Source of the DNA: Rhodanobacteraceae bacterium
GTDB taxonomy: Bacteria > Pseudomonadota > Gammaproteobacteria > Xanthomonadales > Rhodanobacteraceae
Assembly (NCBI GenBank): GCA_016790075.1
Contig: JAEUPP010000038.1
Coordinates: 97,729 to 161,728 of the forward strand
Direction: 5' to 3'
Length of the DNA stretch: 64,000 nt
The position numbers and the translations under genes are program-made. Positions within the stretch are counted from its first letter, which is position 1; each line of letters begins with the position of its first letter. Shown piece by piece: positions 1 to 8,597 of the stretch. The notes under the pieces are model-generated. The model saw only the letters and a program-made list of their open reading frames with translations, did no database searches and was not told the DNA's origin.

Positions 1-45
1 GATGTGGTCGACGCCGAGTTCACCGAAGTCAACGACAAGAAGTAA
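1..45 (+). CDS. dnaK: DnaK chaperone, C-terminal end only
   Basis: Only the last 14 codons and the TAA stop lie in the window. The reading frame ends in VVDAEFTEVNDKK, which matches the conserved acidic C-terminal tail of bacterial Hsp70 (DnaK), the part of the lid that contacts co-chaperones. DnaJ follows on the same strand, the standard gammaproteobacterial order. The identification rests on this tail plus the neighbour. Confidence 0.9.
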   Translation, partial: DVVDAEFTEVNDKK

Positions 46-69
46 ACCGTTATCCAGCTGAGAAGCAAG

Positions 70-101
70 ACGGACAGTCCAAACGGCTGTCCGTTTTGTT
101 T
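70..101 (+). terminator. Rho-independent terminator after dnaK
   Basis: A perfect 8-bp stem (70-77 pairs with 87-94, ACGGACAG/CTGTCCGT) with a 9-base loop is followed by a T-rich run (TTTTGTTT). It lies between dnaK and dnaJ, so dnaJ is probably made partly by read-through or from its own promoter. Confidence 0.8.
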
Positions 102-157
102 ATGAGGCCGGCCGTACTGAACCCGGGGGACTTGCCGGCATTGCCGCAGCGATCAAC

Positions 158-1282
158 ATGAGCAAGCGCGACTACTACGAAATTCTCGGTGTAGAGAAAA
201 ATGCAGGCGAGGAAGACCTGAAGAAGGCCTTCCGCCGCCTTGCGATGAAATACCACCCGGACCGCAATCCGGATGCCGATGCCCAGGAGAAATTCAAGGA
301 GGCCAAGGAGGCCTACGAGATTCTCGGTGACAAGCAGAAGCGCGCTCTGTACGACCAGTACGGCCACGCGGCGTTCGAGCAGGGTGGCATGGGTGGCGGT
401 CGTGGCGGGTTCCACGGTGCCGATGTAGGCGATATCTTCGGCGACATCTTTGGCGATATCTTCGGTGGCGGCCGTTCCAACCGCCCGCGGCGCGGCTCGG
501 ATCTGCGCTACATACTCGAACTCGATCTCGAAGAGGCGGTATTCGGTGTCGAGCGCACGATCGAAGTGCCAACCCTGATCGGCTGCAAGACCTGTGCAGG
601 TTCCGGCAGCAAGGACGGCAAGACCTCGGCCTGTGCGACTTGCCGCGGCCACGGTCGCGTACGCATGCAGCAGGGCATATTCTCGGTGCAGCAGGTCTGC
701 CCGCATTGCGCCGGTACGGGCAAGACCGTAGCCAACCCCTGCAAGGATTGCCGTGGTGAGGGTCGGGTCGAAGACGCGCGTACCTTGCAGGTCAAGATTC
801 CGTCCGGCGTCGATTCGGGTGACCGCATTCGTCTTGCTGCCCAGGGGGAAGCCGGTCCTGCGGGTAGCGAACCGGGAGACCTTTACGTCGAAGTGCGCGT
901 GCGCGAGCACGCCATTTTCCAGCGTGAAGGGGACGACCTCTACTGCGAATTGCCGATCCGCTTCACCCAGGCCGTGCTAGGTGCCGATCTGAAGGTGCCT
1001 ACTCTGGATGGCGAGGCGGTGATTACGCTGCCGGCCGAGACGCAAACAGGCAAGTTGTTCCGGCTTCGCGGCAAGGGCGTGAAGAACGTGCGCTCGGGCC
1101 GTGTCGGTGACCTGCATTGTCGCGTGGTCGTCGAAACGCCGGTCAAGCTCACTCGGCGCCAACGCGAATTGCTGGAAGAACTCGAAAGCACCTTTGAAGG
1201 CGCTGAACCGGGTGCACATACACCGCGGGCAAGCTCCTGGTTCGACGGTGTCAAGCAGTTCTGGGAGCGAATGACCTCATAG
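158..1282 (+). CDS. dnaJ: Chaperone protein DnaJ (Hsp40)
   Basis: Cytoplasmic co-chaperone that delivers unfolded clients to DnaK and stimulates its ATPase. The 374-residue product has the full type I layout: J domain at residues 1-70 with the HPD triad at 33-35, a Gly/Phe-rich linker at about 75-115 (repeated GDIFGDIFG), a zinc-binding domain at about 140-210 with four CxxCxGxG motifs ([32 protein letters not shown]), and the C-terminal substrate-binding domains. Length is that of the family. The ATG at 158 places [12 protein letters not shown] at the N-terminus, the canonical DnaJ start. Downstream of dnaK, separated by a terminator. Confidence 0.97.
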   Translation: MSKRDYYEILGVEKNAGEEDLKKAFRRLAMKYHPDRNPDADAQEKFKEAKEAYEILGDKQKRALYDQYGHAAFEQGGMGGGRGGFHGADVGDIFGDIFGDIFGGGRSNRPRRGSDLRYILELDLEEAVFGVERTIEVPTLIGCKTCAGSGSKDGKTSACATCRGHGRVRMQQGIFSVQQVCPHCAGTGKTVANPCKDCRGEGRVEDARTLQVKIPSGVDSGDRIRLAAQGEAGPAGSEPGDLYVEVRVREHAIFQREGDDLYCELPIRFTQAVLGADLKVPTLDGEAVITLPAETQTGKLFRLRGKGVKNVRSGRVGDLHCRVVVETPVKLTRRQRELLEELESTFEGAEPGAHTPRASSWFDGVKQFWERMTS

Positions 1283-1396
1283 CGAGGCGACGGCCACGGC
1301 CGGTGAATCGAGAACGATTCGCCAGTCCGATTCGGCCGGCGTCCAAGCCACAGTCGTGCGATGCGGCGGATGCGAACCGCGGCTGTATCGCACGCA

Positions 1397-1461
1397 CAAA
1401 AAACCCGTCAATCAGAGACCAGGGGGAGGGGTCCTGGTGCCGTTGGTAATTGACGGGTCAA
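1397..1461 (-). terminator. Terminator of the phasin gene
   Basis: A perfect 10-bp outer stem (1403-1412 with 1449-1458, ACCCGTCAAT/ATTGACGGGT) encloses a second 6-bp hairpin (ACCAGG at 1418-1423 with CCTGGT at 1433-1438). Read on the minus strand it is followed by a T run (complement of the A run at 1398-1403), so it fits the end of the minus-strand phasin gene. On the plus strand it has no T run after it, so it is a poor terminator for dnaJ. Confidence 0.6.
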
Positions 1462-1511
1462 AAAGTAATCGGTCGCTGCGCGGCCGATGGTGTGATGAAA
1501 CGGATACTGCC

Positions 1512-2066
1512 TTATTCGGCGCTGGCCGGGGCTGGCTTGACCTTGGGCTGGCGCTTGGCCTTGGGGGCGGCTTCGGACTTGTTGGCGGTATCTGATTTGC
1601 TGACCGTGTCCGGCTTGGCGGTAGCACGGGCCGGTTTCGGATTCAGCTTACGGATTTCTCGTGACAGCTCTTCGACGCGGTGTGCTATTTCGTTGAGCTC
1701 CTTGCGGCCCGGGACACCGAGCTTGCCGAGTGCACGGGAAACGCGATCCTCAAACACCTTCTCCAGCTTGTCCCAGGTTTCCTGAGTGCGTTCCTTGACC
1801 TGGCTGACACCGGTTTCTACCGCGCCGCGCACTTCATCAGCCTTGCCCAGCGCCAGCTTGCGTGTCTTCTGCTCCAGGCTTACGCCTTCACGCACCAGGG
1901 TGTCGAACAGGCGGGTGCCTTCTTCCTGTGCCTTGGCGAAGGCACCGAGACCGGCCAGCCAGATCTGCTGCGCAGACTCCATGATCGATTTGCCGAGGTT
2001 GTTGTTGTCCGCCGACTTCGGCGCCGACTTGCCCTTGGCTTTGGCTTTCAATTTCGGTTTGCTCAT
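1512..2066 (-). CDS. Phasin family / PHA granule-associated protein
   Basis: Predicted surface protein of polyhydroxyalkanoate storage granules. The 184-residue product begins with a Lys/Ala-rich segment (MSKPKLKAKAKGK), then a helical phasin core at about 25-120 (ESAQQIWLAGLGAFAKAQEEG is typical of PhaF/PhaI-type granule proteins), a predicted coiled-coil-like stretch, and an Ala/Lys/Pro tail at about 145-184 resembling the histone-like tail of PhaF. The ATG at 2066 is preceded by GAGGAGCG at good spacing; an upstream in-frame ATG at 2159 lacks one. It sits downstream of a patatin-like gene and a PHA-region gene on the same strand, which supports a PHA role. No PHA synthase is in the window. 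Confidence 0.8.
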   Translation of the reverse strand: MSKPKLKAKAKGKSAPKSADNNNLGKSIMESAQQIWLAGLGAFAKAQEEGTRLFDTLVREGVSLEQKTRKLALGKADEVRGAVETGVSQVKERTQETWDKLEKVFEDRVSRALGKLGVPGRKELNEIAHRVEELSREIRKLNPKPARATAKPDTVSKSDTANKSEAAPKAKRQPKVKPAPASAE

Positions 2067-2188
2067 ACGACGCTCCTCAACGGGGACTCCTGGTACGTCA
2101 CTGCGCCCAAGATTGCGCGGCAGTCTCGGTGCGAGGGCTAGAATAATCACACTATGCACGCTGCTCGCTCCGAGGTTGTGTCAGCGTG

Positions 2189-2221
2189 ATTCGTAATAAA
2201 AATTACGAATTACAAATTGTA
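2189..2221. promoter_or_regulatory. Two adjacent AT-rich palindromes upstream of the phasin gene
   Basis: ATTCGTAAT (2189-2197) and ATTACGAAT (2202-2210) form a perfect 9-bp inverted repeat around an AAAA loop. TACAA-A-TTGTA follows at 2211-2221. They sit in an AT-rich island between the patatin stop and the phasin start, in otherwise GC-rich DNA. They could be operators for a granule regulator or part of the phasin promoter; a weak terminator for the patatin gene is the alternative. No protein match is claimed. Confidence 0.4.
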
Positions 2222-2230
2222 AAAATTTTC

Positions 2231-3472
2231 CTATTGTTGCTTGTGTGTTTTTCGAGGTGTCAGCGCCAGCGCTTCGAGTTCATCCAGTGCTTCGCGCAGC
2301 CGTGCCGTGGCTGGAGTGTGCGGCGCCGGTGCCGGCCCCAATCCGGAGCGCAGGGTGCGCCTGTCGTCATCGAGTACGCTCATGTCGAGTGCAAGCCCGT
2401 GGCGTGCAAGCAGCGGCTCGAGCTCGGAACGGCGCGAGCGCAGATCAGTCAAGGTTGAACGGTAGGCGTGTTCGGCGACCTGCAGGCGATTGTCGTAGCT
2501 GAACACGTTGCTGAAGAACATGCGTACGTCATCGGCGTTGGGCTCGAACAGCACTACATCGGCATTGGCGTAATGACTGCGGTATTTTGACAGGCTGGCC
2601 TGCACCCGCGATTGCAGCAAGGTGCGGAAGGTCTGCGACAGTACGGCTGGCAGGCCGCGTTCGACCAGGCTTGCGGCTGCGTCGCCACTCTGTGTTGCGT
2701 CGAACGGAACCAGTGGGTTGATGCCCAGGACCAGGTCGGCGCCGGCGTCCAGCGCTACCGATGCATGCAAGGTGCGCTGCAGCGCGCCGTCGACGTAGTA
2801 GCGGTCTGCGATGCGGACCGGCGGGTACAGACCGGGTAGCGCCGAACTCGCCTGGATCGCGCGCGAGATCGGCACGTCGTCATATCCCGGCGAGCCAAAA
2901 CGTATGGCTTTGCCGCTGTCGAGTTCGACCGCGATCACGTAGAGCTTGCGCGAAAGCGTGCGGAAATCGTTGCTGCGGCCATTGCGGGTGAATACGCCGC
3001 GCAGAAAAACCTCGATCTGTTCGTTGTCGAACAGGCCGGTCGGCAGCAAGCTGCCAAGGCGTACCAGCGTATCGGTCAGGCTTTGCTGCAGTGGGTGGCG
3101 CACCACATCGGTCAACCAGTCGAGCAGCAACCCGGGTGCACGCCAACTGCGCCGCAGGTATTCCCACAGCGCCGGCTGAACGAACAGCTCGGGCCGGAAA
3201 CGCGTCTCGTGCGATTCGCTGGTCAGGAAAATGCGGCACATTTCGGCCGGGCTTAGCTGGTTCGCCAGTCCAGCGCTGATAAAGGCGCCGGAGCTTACGC
3301 CGACGTAGACGTCGAGGGTTCTGGTGTCGAGTCCGTGTATCGCGTCCTGGATCGCGCACAAGGCGCCGAGTTCGTAAATTCCGCCTAGTGGTCCGCCGCC
3401 GGCAACAGCCAGGCCTATACGCGGCCTGCGGCGTGGCTTGGGCGGTTGACTGGCGGCCTGGATGACGAGCAT
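2231..3472 (-). CDS. Patatin-like phospholipase/esterase
   Basis: Predicted serine acyl hydrolase with a patatin fold. In the 413-residue product the oxyanion motif GGGPLGG lies at 25-31, the nucleophile elbow G-V-S-S-G at 58-62 (Ser60), and the dyad Asp sits in a DGA motif (YYVDGALQ) near residue 230. There is no signal peptide, so a cytoplasmic or granule-associated location is likely. Its position between a PHA-region gene and a phasin gene suggests action on the granule surface, on lipid or on polymer, but the substrate cannot be read from sequence. The C-terminal 150 residues are unassigned. The ribosome-binding site at the chosen ATG is weak. Confidence 0.82.
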   Translation of the reverse strand: MLVIQAASQPPKPRRRPRIGLAVAGGGPLGGIYELGALCAIQDAIHGLDTRTLDVYVGVSSGAFISAGLANQLSPAEMCRIFLTSESHETRFRPELFVQPALWEYLRRSWRAPGLLLDWLTDVVRHPLQQSLTDTLVRLGSLLPTGLFDNEQIEVFLRGVFTRNGRSNDFRTLSRKLYVIAVELDSGKAIRFGSPGYDDVPISRAIQASSALPGLYPPVRIADRYYVDGALQRTLHASVALDAGADLVLGINPLVPFDATQSGDAAASLVERGLPAVLSQTFRTLLQSRVQASLSKYRSHYANADVVLFEPNADDVRMFFSNVFSYDNRLQVAEHAYRSTLTDLRSRRSELEPLLARHGLALDMSVLDDDRRTLRSGLGPAPAPHTPATARLREALDELEALALTPRKTHKQQ

Positions 3473-3592
3473 GGCGATCTGCTATCGGAGGATTCGGCCG
3501 ACTGTATCGGTCGATGAAATGAGGTTGACTGTAGCCGCTCAGTTGCTGTCGCTCCCGGTCGGCAATCCGGCCGGTTTTGCTGGTGGCGCGGC

Positions 3593-3874
3593 TCAGGCGG
3601 TGCCGAAGTGTTGCACAAGGCGCTTCTGGATTTCCTTCTCCACGGCGGGCTTGAGCATCGTCAGCAGAAACCCGAGTTCGGCGGTCACGTGTACCAGTCC
3701 CTTCTCCAGGGCAATCTTGCCGTTCACGCCGGAGCGCTCAAAGTGCAGCACGTTGCCTTTCCACCCCCAGGTCAGGTCGAATTTCCTGGAGATTTCTTCA
3801 GCCACTTCCGTCACGGCAATCTTGGCTTCCTTGACGGGCTTGGCATGCTTGTGGCGGATATCGATCGAGGGCAT
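3593..3874 (-). CDS. Polyhydroxyalkanoic acid system family protein
   Basis: Small (93-residue) protein resembling the short protein found in PHA granule gene regions (the polyhydroxyalkanoic acid system family). It starts MPSIDIRHKHAK and contains an amphipathic helix (VKEAKIAVTEVAEEISRKF), a hydrophobic strand region with the W-x-W pair, and ends EIQKRLVQHFGTA. Function in the family is not well defined; a structural or regulatory granule role is usually assumed. It is the promoter-proximal gene of the patatin and phasin group on the minus strand, with about 120 bases to the patatin gene. Confidence 0.75.
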   Translation of the reverse strand: MPSIDIRHKHAKPVKEAKIAVTEVAEEISRKFDLTWGWKGNVLHFERSGVNGKIALEKGLVHVTAELGFLLTMLKPAVEKEIQKRLVQHFGTA

Positions 3875-4050
3875 TGCTGGTTTCCGCTATGAAGAATAAA
3901 CAAGGCTTGTGGCCGGGGAGCTTTGCACTATGATGCCCGAGGCCGCGTAGTCGGCGTGATGCAGTGCCGCATGCGGCCACGATTGCGGCGAGGGCGCGCA
4001 TTTCAAGCCGGCGACCGCAAGACCGTCAACAGGCAGGGGGTGGGGCTGAC

Positions 4051-4716
4051 GTGCATTCGAGATTGCTGTTGTGGGCGGTTATGTCGATACCCTGCGTCGC
4101 CGGCGCTGCGACGATAGAAGGGCGGATCACGCTGACGCTCGACGGCAAGGAGCTCCGGCCTGAAGAAGCGGCCGAAGCCGTCGTCTATTTCCGGCCTGCG
4201 ACTCCGATTCCAGTTGCCGCGGCCAAGCGGCCGATCGAGATGGTCACGCTGCGCAAGCAGTTCGCTCCGCGCATCTTGCCGATCACCGTGGGCACGGAGG
4301 TTCGCTTCCCGAACCAGGATCCTATCCTGCACAACGCCTTCTCGACCTCGAAAGATAACGGCTTCGACATCGGTCTGTACGGCCAGGGCGAGGGCAAGGC
4401 GCAGCGCTTCGACCATGCGGGCTATGTCCGTGTCTACTGCAACGTACATCACTCGATGGTCGGCCACATCCTCGTTCTTGATACGCCTTTTTTTGTACGG
4501 CCCGATGCGTCGGGAAAGTTCCGCCTCAAGGATCTGCCTGCGGGCAAGGGAGATCTCGTGATCTGGCTGGATCGCGCGACGCCATGGCATGCCGAGGTGG
4601 TTGCCGGCAAGGCCGAGCCGGTGGCGATCAGGCTTGAACTTGCGCAAAAAAAGATTCCGCCACACATGAACAAGTTCGGCAAGCCCTATGGCAGGAGCAG
4701 CGATGGCGGCTATTGA
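4051..4716 (+). CDS. Periplasmic cupredoxin-like protein
   Basis: Predicted exported copper protein of the group often annotated as methylamine utilization protein. A GTG at 4051 with AGGCAGGGGG upstream gives a good signal peptide (residues 1-20, LLLWAVMSIPCVAGA) and 221 residues in total. Type 1 copper ligands are visible: His in LHNAFS and the cluster CNVHHSM (Cys, His, Met). The C-terminal part is strand-rich. The stop codon lies inside the 5' end of the membrane kinase gene (4703), so translation is likely coupled. Whether it delivers electrons, binds copper or is a ligand sensor for the kinase is unknown. A start at the ATG at 4081 is possible but would shorten the signal peptide. Confidence 0.75.
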   Translation: MHSRLLLWAVMSIPCVAGAATIEGRITLTLDGKELRPEEAAEAVVYFRPATPIPVAAAKRPIEMVTLRKQFAPRILPITVGTEVRFPNQDPILHNAFSTSKDNGFDIGLYGQGEGKAQRFDHAGYVRVYCNVHHSMVGHILVLDTPFFVRPDASGKFRLKDLPAGKGDLVIWLDRATPWHAEVVAGKAEPVAIRLELAQKKIPPHMNKFGKPYGRSSDGGY

Positions 4717-7417
4717 GCGGCAGCGGCGTCAAGGCGGATTCGCGCTGCCGCTGGCAATTCGCTTTTTTCTCGCGATGGCGCTGATGATCGTACTCGCCGT
4801 CAGTGCGGCGATCGTGGTGACCTATGTGCAGGGCAAGCGCATCGCGGATAGGGCCATCGGCAAGACACTCGCGACCAGCCAGGCGGCCCAGCGCGAGTTT
4901 GAACAGCATCGCCTGGAGCAGCTGGAACTGAGCCTGCGTCTGGTGGCCTCCGATGCGAGCTTCGTCAAGTACATCGCTGACGCCAACAGCACGAGCAATC
5001 TACCGGGGCTCGGCGGTGATGCTGCGCCCGACACGGTGTCGATGCGTGATCTTCTCGGCGACCGGCAGAAAGACATAGGCTTCAGCCTCGGCATACTGCT
5101 CGATGGCAAGGGCGAGGTGCTCGCTCGCACCGATCAGACCGAGGCGTTTACCGAATCTCTGGCGGCTGACCCGCTGGTCGCGCCGGCGCTGGCCGAAGTC
5201 CGGCCGCTCAGCGGCTACTGGCGGCTCGACGGCAAGCTCTATCAGGCCGCAATCGTGCCGCTGGCGCAGGACCAGAACGTGGCAGGCTTTCTGCTGCTCG
5301 CTCAGGCCGTGGACGACACGCTGGCAAGAAAAGTAGCCCAGGTCAGTGGCGCCGAGATCGCGTTCTGGATGCCGCTGGGCGGCAAGCCGGCCCTGGTTGC
5401 GACCTCGCTGGATGCACCGCTGGCGGCCGCACTGCGCGAGCGCATTGGCGCCAGCGGCAGCCTGCCGGCGACAGGTGCTGGCGCAGAGGACACGCATCTT
5501 GACCTGACCGGCCAGGACTGGGTCACACGTGCATCACCGACGGCGGCGGCCGATGCCGCTGATCTGGGCAAGGTCATGGTGCTGGCTTCGTCAGAACAGG
5601 TCATTGCGAGCTACCGGGCGATCCTCAACAGCGTGCTGCTGGGCGGGTTGATAACGATGCTGCTCGCGCTGCCGCTGTCGTACCTGATATCCAAGGGCAT
5701 ATTGCGGCCTGTTTCGGCCATGGCTGCTGCGGCGGAGCAGGCGGCCGCCGGCAATTTCCAGACCCGTCTGGGCATGCAGGGCCAAGGCCAGGACGAGCTT
5801 GCGCGGCTTGCCCGTGCTTTTGATTCGCTGCTGTCGGATCTGCGTGAAAAGAGCGACATGGAAGGTTATGTCGGCAATCTCGCACGCTTCCTGCCCGAGC
5901 CCGGACAGGAAGGCTCTGGCCTGAGTGTGCACACTCAACCGCTGTCGACCGTGATTCCCGCCCGCCGCGAGTCGGCTGTGTTGCTCGGTCTGGAGTACCG
6001 GCATCTGCTGACTGTTCCGGCGCAGACACCGCCGGAACAGGTTGTCGACGACAACACCCAGGTGCATGCCCGCCTCAGCGCCGCCGCGGCGCAGCGCGGC
6101 GCCCTGTGCCTGCGCGGGCCCGGTGCGCGCTGGACGCTGGCCTTCAGTGGCCTGGGACGTCTGAACGATGCGCTGAGCGTGCTGCGTGACGAGCTCGCAG
6201 CCACGCCGGCGCCGGCGGCGGCGCTGGCCGATGGTCCTGTGGTATTGGCAGATTCCGGCAGCGGCGCGCAGCTGATTGGTGCCGTCCAGGTGCAGATCGA
6301 CAGGTTGCTCTGTGATGCCGCTCCGGGTCAGGTCCTTGCCGGCCGCAGTAGCGGTGAGTCCCTGCGCAGTGAATTTGGTGCGGATGCGGTCAGCGTTGCG
6401 ACCGGAGGTTTCAGCAGCAAGCAGTACTACGCGCCGGCCAGGGAACTGTTGCAGCGTCTGCCCGCGCCGGTTGCGCCGGCGTCACCGGCAGATGAGGACA
6501 ATGCCACCGTGCCGCGGGGCGTTGCCGCGATCACGCCGCGTGCGTCCGGTTCCGCCGCCGCGCCGATGCGTGCTGGGCGTGACAGCGGTGAACTCGCGCC
6601 AGGGGCGACCCTGGGCGGACGTTATCGCGTGCTGTCGGTGCTCGGTGCCGGCGGCATGGGCGTGGTCTACAAGGCGCACGACCTTGAACTCGACGATGTG
6701 GTCGCACTCAAGATGCTCAAGCCCGGCGCATTGCTTGACGCCGAGCAGTTGGACCGCCTCAAGAGCGAGATCAAGCTCGCGCGCCGCATTACCCATCCGA
6801 ATGTGTTGCGCACGTTCGACTTCGGCGAGGTCAACGGCTTGCCCTATATCTCGATGGAATATGTGCGTGGCATGACTTTGCGTTATCTGCTGCGGGAGGC
6901 CAAGCGCGTGCCTTACTCCGCCGGCTTGCGCATTGCACGCCAGCTTGCTGCGGGCCTGGCAGCCGCGCATGAAGTGGGCGTGCTGCACCGGGACATAAAA
7001 CCTGAAAACCTGATTCTCGAAGCCAATGGCAACGCCAAGCTCATGGATTTTGGCATCGCACGGCCTGCCCGCCGAGCGACTCCCGGACATACCCAGCCCG
7101 GCACCTTCCTGGGCACTCCTAACTATTGCGCGCCTGAGCAACTGGCAGGCGAGGAAGTTGACGAGCGGGCGGACATCTATTCCTGCGGTGTTCTGATGAC
7201 CGAAATGTTTTGCGGCGCGTTGCCGTTCAGTGGTTCAAACACCATGGAGATCTATATGGCGCAGATGCAAGCCGAGCCCGCACGGCCGTCGACACTGTGG
7301 CCGGAGATCCGGCCCGAACTGGAAACGCTGATCCTCAAGTGCCTGCAGCGTAATCGCAACGACCGGCCCGCCAGCGCCGCCGAGCTGGCCGTAGCTCTGG
7401 CACAGCTGAGGGCCTGA
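4703..7417 (+). CDS. Membrane Ser/Thr protein kinase with periplasmic sensor, HAMP and cyclase-like domain
   Basis: A 904-residue receptor kinase. In order: TM1 at about 15-40, a periplasmic sensor of about 260 residues (double-Cache-like), TM2 at about 305-330, HAMP linker to about 385, a domain at about 410-590 with the spacing of a class III nucleotide cyclase but without the metal-binding Asp residues that I can see, and a C-terminal Hanks-type kinase. The kinase has the glycine loop GAGGMGVVYK, the VALK lysine, HRDIKPEN (Asp near 764), DFG and APE. The ATG at 4703 has AGGAG at good spacing; the ATG at 4688 lacks it. It overlaps the cupredoxin gene and is followed after 2 bases by the barrel gene, with an FHA gene beyond, a natural reader of phosphothreonine. 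Confidence 0.85.
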   Translation: MAAIERQRRQGGFALPLAIRFFLAMALMIVLAVSAAIVVTYVQGKRIADRAIGKTLATSQAAQREFEQHRLEQLELSLRLVASDASFVKYIADANSTSNLPGLGGDAAPDTVSMRDLLGDRQKDIGFSLGILLDGKGEVLARTDQTEAFTESLAADPLVAPALAEVRPLSGYWRLDGKLYQAAIVPLAQDQNVAGFLLLAQAVDDTLARKVAQVSGAEIAFWMPLGGKPALVATSLDAPLAAALRERIGASGSLPATGAGAEDTHLDLTGQDWVTRASPTAAADAADLGKVMVLASSEQVIASYRAILNSVLLGGLITMLLALPLSYLISKGILRPVSAMAAAAEQAAAGNFQTRLGMQGQGQDELARLARAFDSLLSDLREKSDMEGYVGNLARFLPEPGQEGSGLSVHTQPLSTVIPARRESAVLLGLEYRHLLTVPAQTPPEQVVDDNTQVHARLSAAAAQRGALCLRGPGARWTLAFSGLGRLNDALSVLRDELAATPAPAAALADGPVVLADSGSGAQLIGAVQVQIDRLLCDAAPGQVLAGRSSGESLRSEFGADAVSVATGGFSSKQYYAPARELLQRLPAPVAPASPADEDNATVPRGVAAITPRASGSAAAPMRAGRDSGELAPGATLGGRYRVLSVLGAGGMGVVYKAHDLELDDVVALKMLKPGALLDAEQLDRLKSEIKLARRITHPNVLRTFDFGEVNGLPYISMEYVRGMTLRYLLREAKRVPYSAGLRIARQLAAGLAAAHEVGVLHRDIKPENLILEANGNAKLMDFGIARPARRATPGHTQPGTFLGTPNYCAPEQLAGEEVDERADIYSCGVLMTEMFCGALPFSGSNTMEIYMAQMQAEPARPSTLWPEIRPELETLILKCLQRNRNDRPASAAELAVALAQLRA

Positions 7418-7419
7418 TC

Positions 7420-8535
7420 ATGCGCGCAATCAAGCTCGACATCGTTTGCCTGGCGTTTGCAGCGATTGCGCTGACAGCAGCCATTGCCGGTGCTGCGCAC
7501 GCCCAGGACAGCATTCTTGATGCCAGCACAGAAGAGGCAGAGCCGGCTTCACACTGGAGCTGGTTTGGCGACCTTCAGCTGCGTTATGACCATGTCGAGG
7601 GATTGCCCAACGACCGCATCGTGAACCGCTGGCGTGGGCGAGGGCACCTCGGGGGCGAGTTCGTTGCCATGCCAGAACTCAGTTTCGGCGCAGCGATTGA
7701 GCTTGCGCAGGGTAGCGATGACAACGCGGACAACGTCATCAACAACGATAATGCGCGTAGCAACCATGCCGCTGCGAATCAGCTCTGGATGCGCTGGCAG
7801 CCGTCGGAAAACACCCGCGTGCAGCTCGGCAAAGCGGCGTTTCCGCTCGAACTGACGCCACTGACCTGGGATGCCGACCTGCGCCCGGTTGGCATCAGCC
7901 TGCGCCAGTCCATCGCGCTGGGGGACTACAGCCGTATCCAGTTCGATGTTGGTGGTTTTGCACCGCAGCACTATTTTGGCGATGAGTCGCGGCTGGCGGC
8001 GGCGCAGCTTTCCTGGCGCTGGCATGAAGGCGCGCCGACGAATGCGGCAGTGATGCTGAGTTACCTCAACTTCTCGGACTTGGATGAACTCACCCGACGA
8101 GGGCTGACACGAACGAATCGGCGCCTCCCCCAGCAGGGCCCGCTGCTCAGCGACTACCGCTTGCTCGACTTGCTGGTCGTCGGGCGCACAGCGCTTGGCG
8201 ACTGGCCGCTCGAAGCGCGCCTGGATCTGGTGCGTAACCTTGGCGCTGACGATCAGCGTGACGGCGCGCGCTTTAGTCTCGTGCTCGGTAGCCGCCTGCT
8301 GCCGCGCGGCTGGGAGTTGGGCTACTCCATTCAACGCATACAGCGTGATGCAGTGCTGGCTGCATTCAACGAGGACGACTGGTGGTTCCACAGCTACGTA
8401 CGTGGCGTCATGCCCTGGGTCGGTTACGGAATCAACGAGCGCTGGAACCTGAGGCTGGCGCTGTTTCACGAGCAGCGTGGCGGCTTGCCTCGATATACGG
8501 ACCGTATTCTGTTCGACATCGGCGCACGCTGGTAA
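7420..8535 (+). CDS. Predicted outer-membrane beta-barrel (porin-like) protein
   Basis: The 371-residue product has a clear signal peptide (1-28, cleavage after AHA) and then alternating aromatic/hydrophobic strands such as WFGDLQLRYDHVEG and WNLRLALFHEQRGG. It ends ILFDIGARW, an aromatic C-terminal residue as in Bam-assembled barrels. Length and pattern would fit 14 to 16 strands. The start codon is 2 bases after the kinase stop, so it is co-translated with the kinase. I do not recognise the substrate or family; a channel or alginate-porin-like role is only a guess. Together with the cupredoxin and FHA genes it forms a cell-envelope signalling unit. Confidence 0.7.
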   Translation: MRAIKLDIVCLAFAAIALTAAIAGAAHAQDSILDASTEEAEPASHWSWFGDLQLRYDHVEGLPNDRIVNRWRGRGHLGGEFVAMPELSFGAAIELAQGSDDNADNVINNDNARSNHAAANQLWMRWQPSENTRVQLGKAAFPLELTPLTWDADLRPVGISLRQSIALGDYSRIQFDVGGFAPQHYFGDESRLAAAQLSWRWHEGAPTNAAVMLSYLNFSDLDELTRRGLTRTNRRLPQQGPLLSDYRLLDLLVVGRTALGDWPLEARLDLVRNLGADDQRDGARFSLVLGSRLLPRGWELGYSIQRIQRDAVLAAFNEDDWWFHSYVRGVMPWVGYGINERWNLRLALFHEQRGGLPRYTDRILFDIGARW

Positions 8536-8597
8536 TCCCCCGGGGACCTCGTGCTAAATTGCCACCGCGTTATTCAACGGAGTGGGCCGGTTAGCTG

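Noticed and set aside
1302-1323. Hairpin after dnaJ as a terminator
   Set aside because: A 9-bp stem including a G-T pair with no T run; too weak to call.
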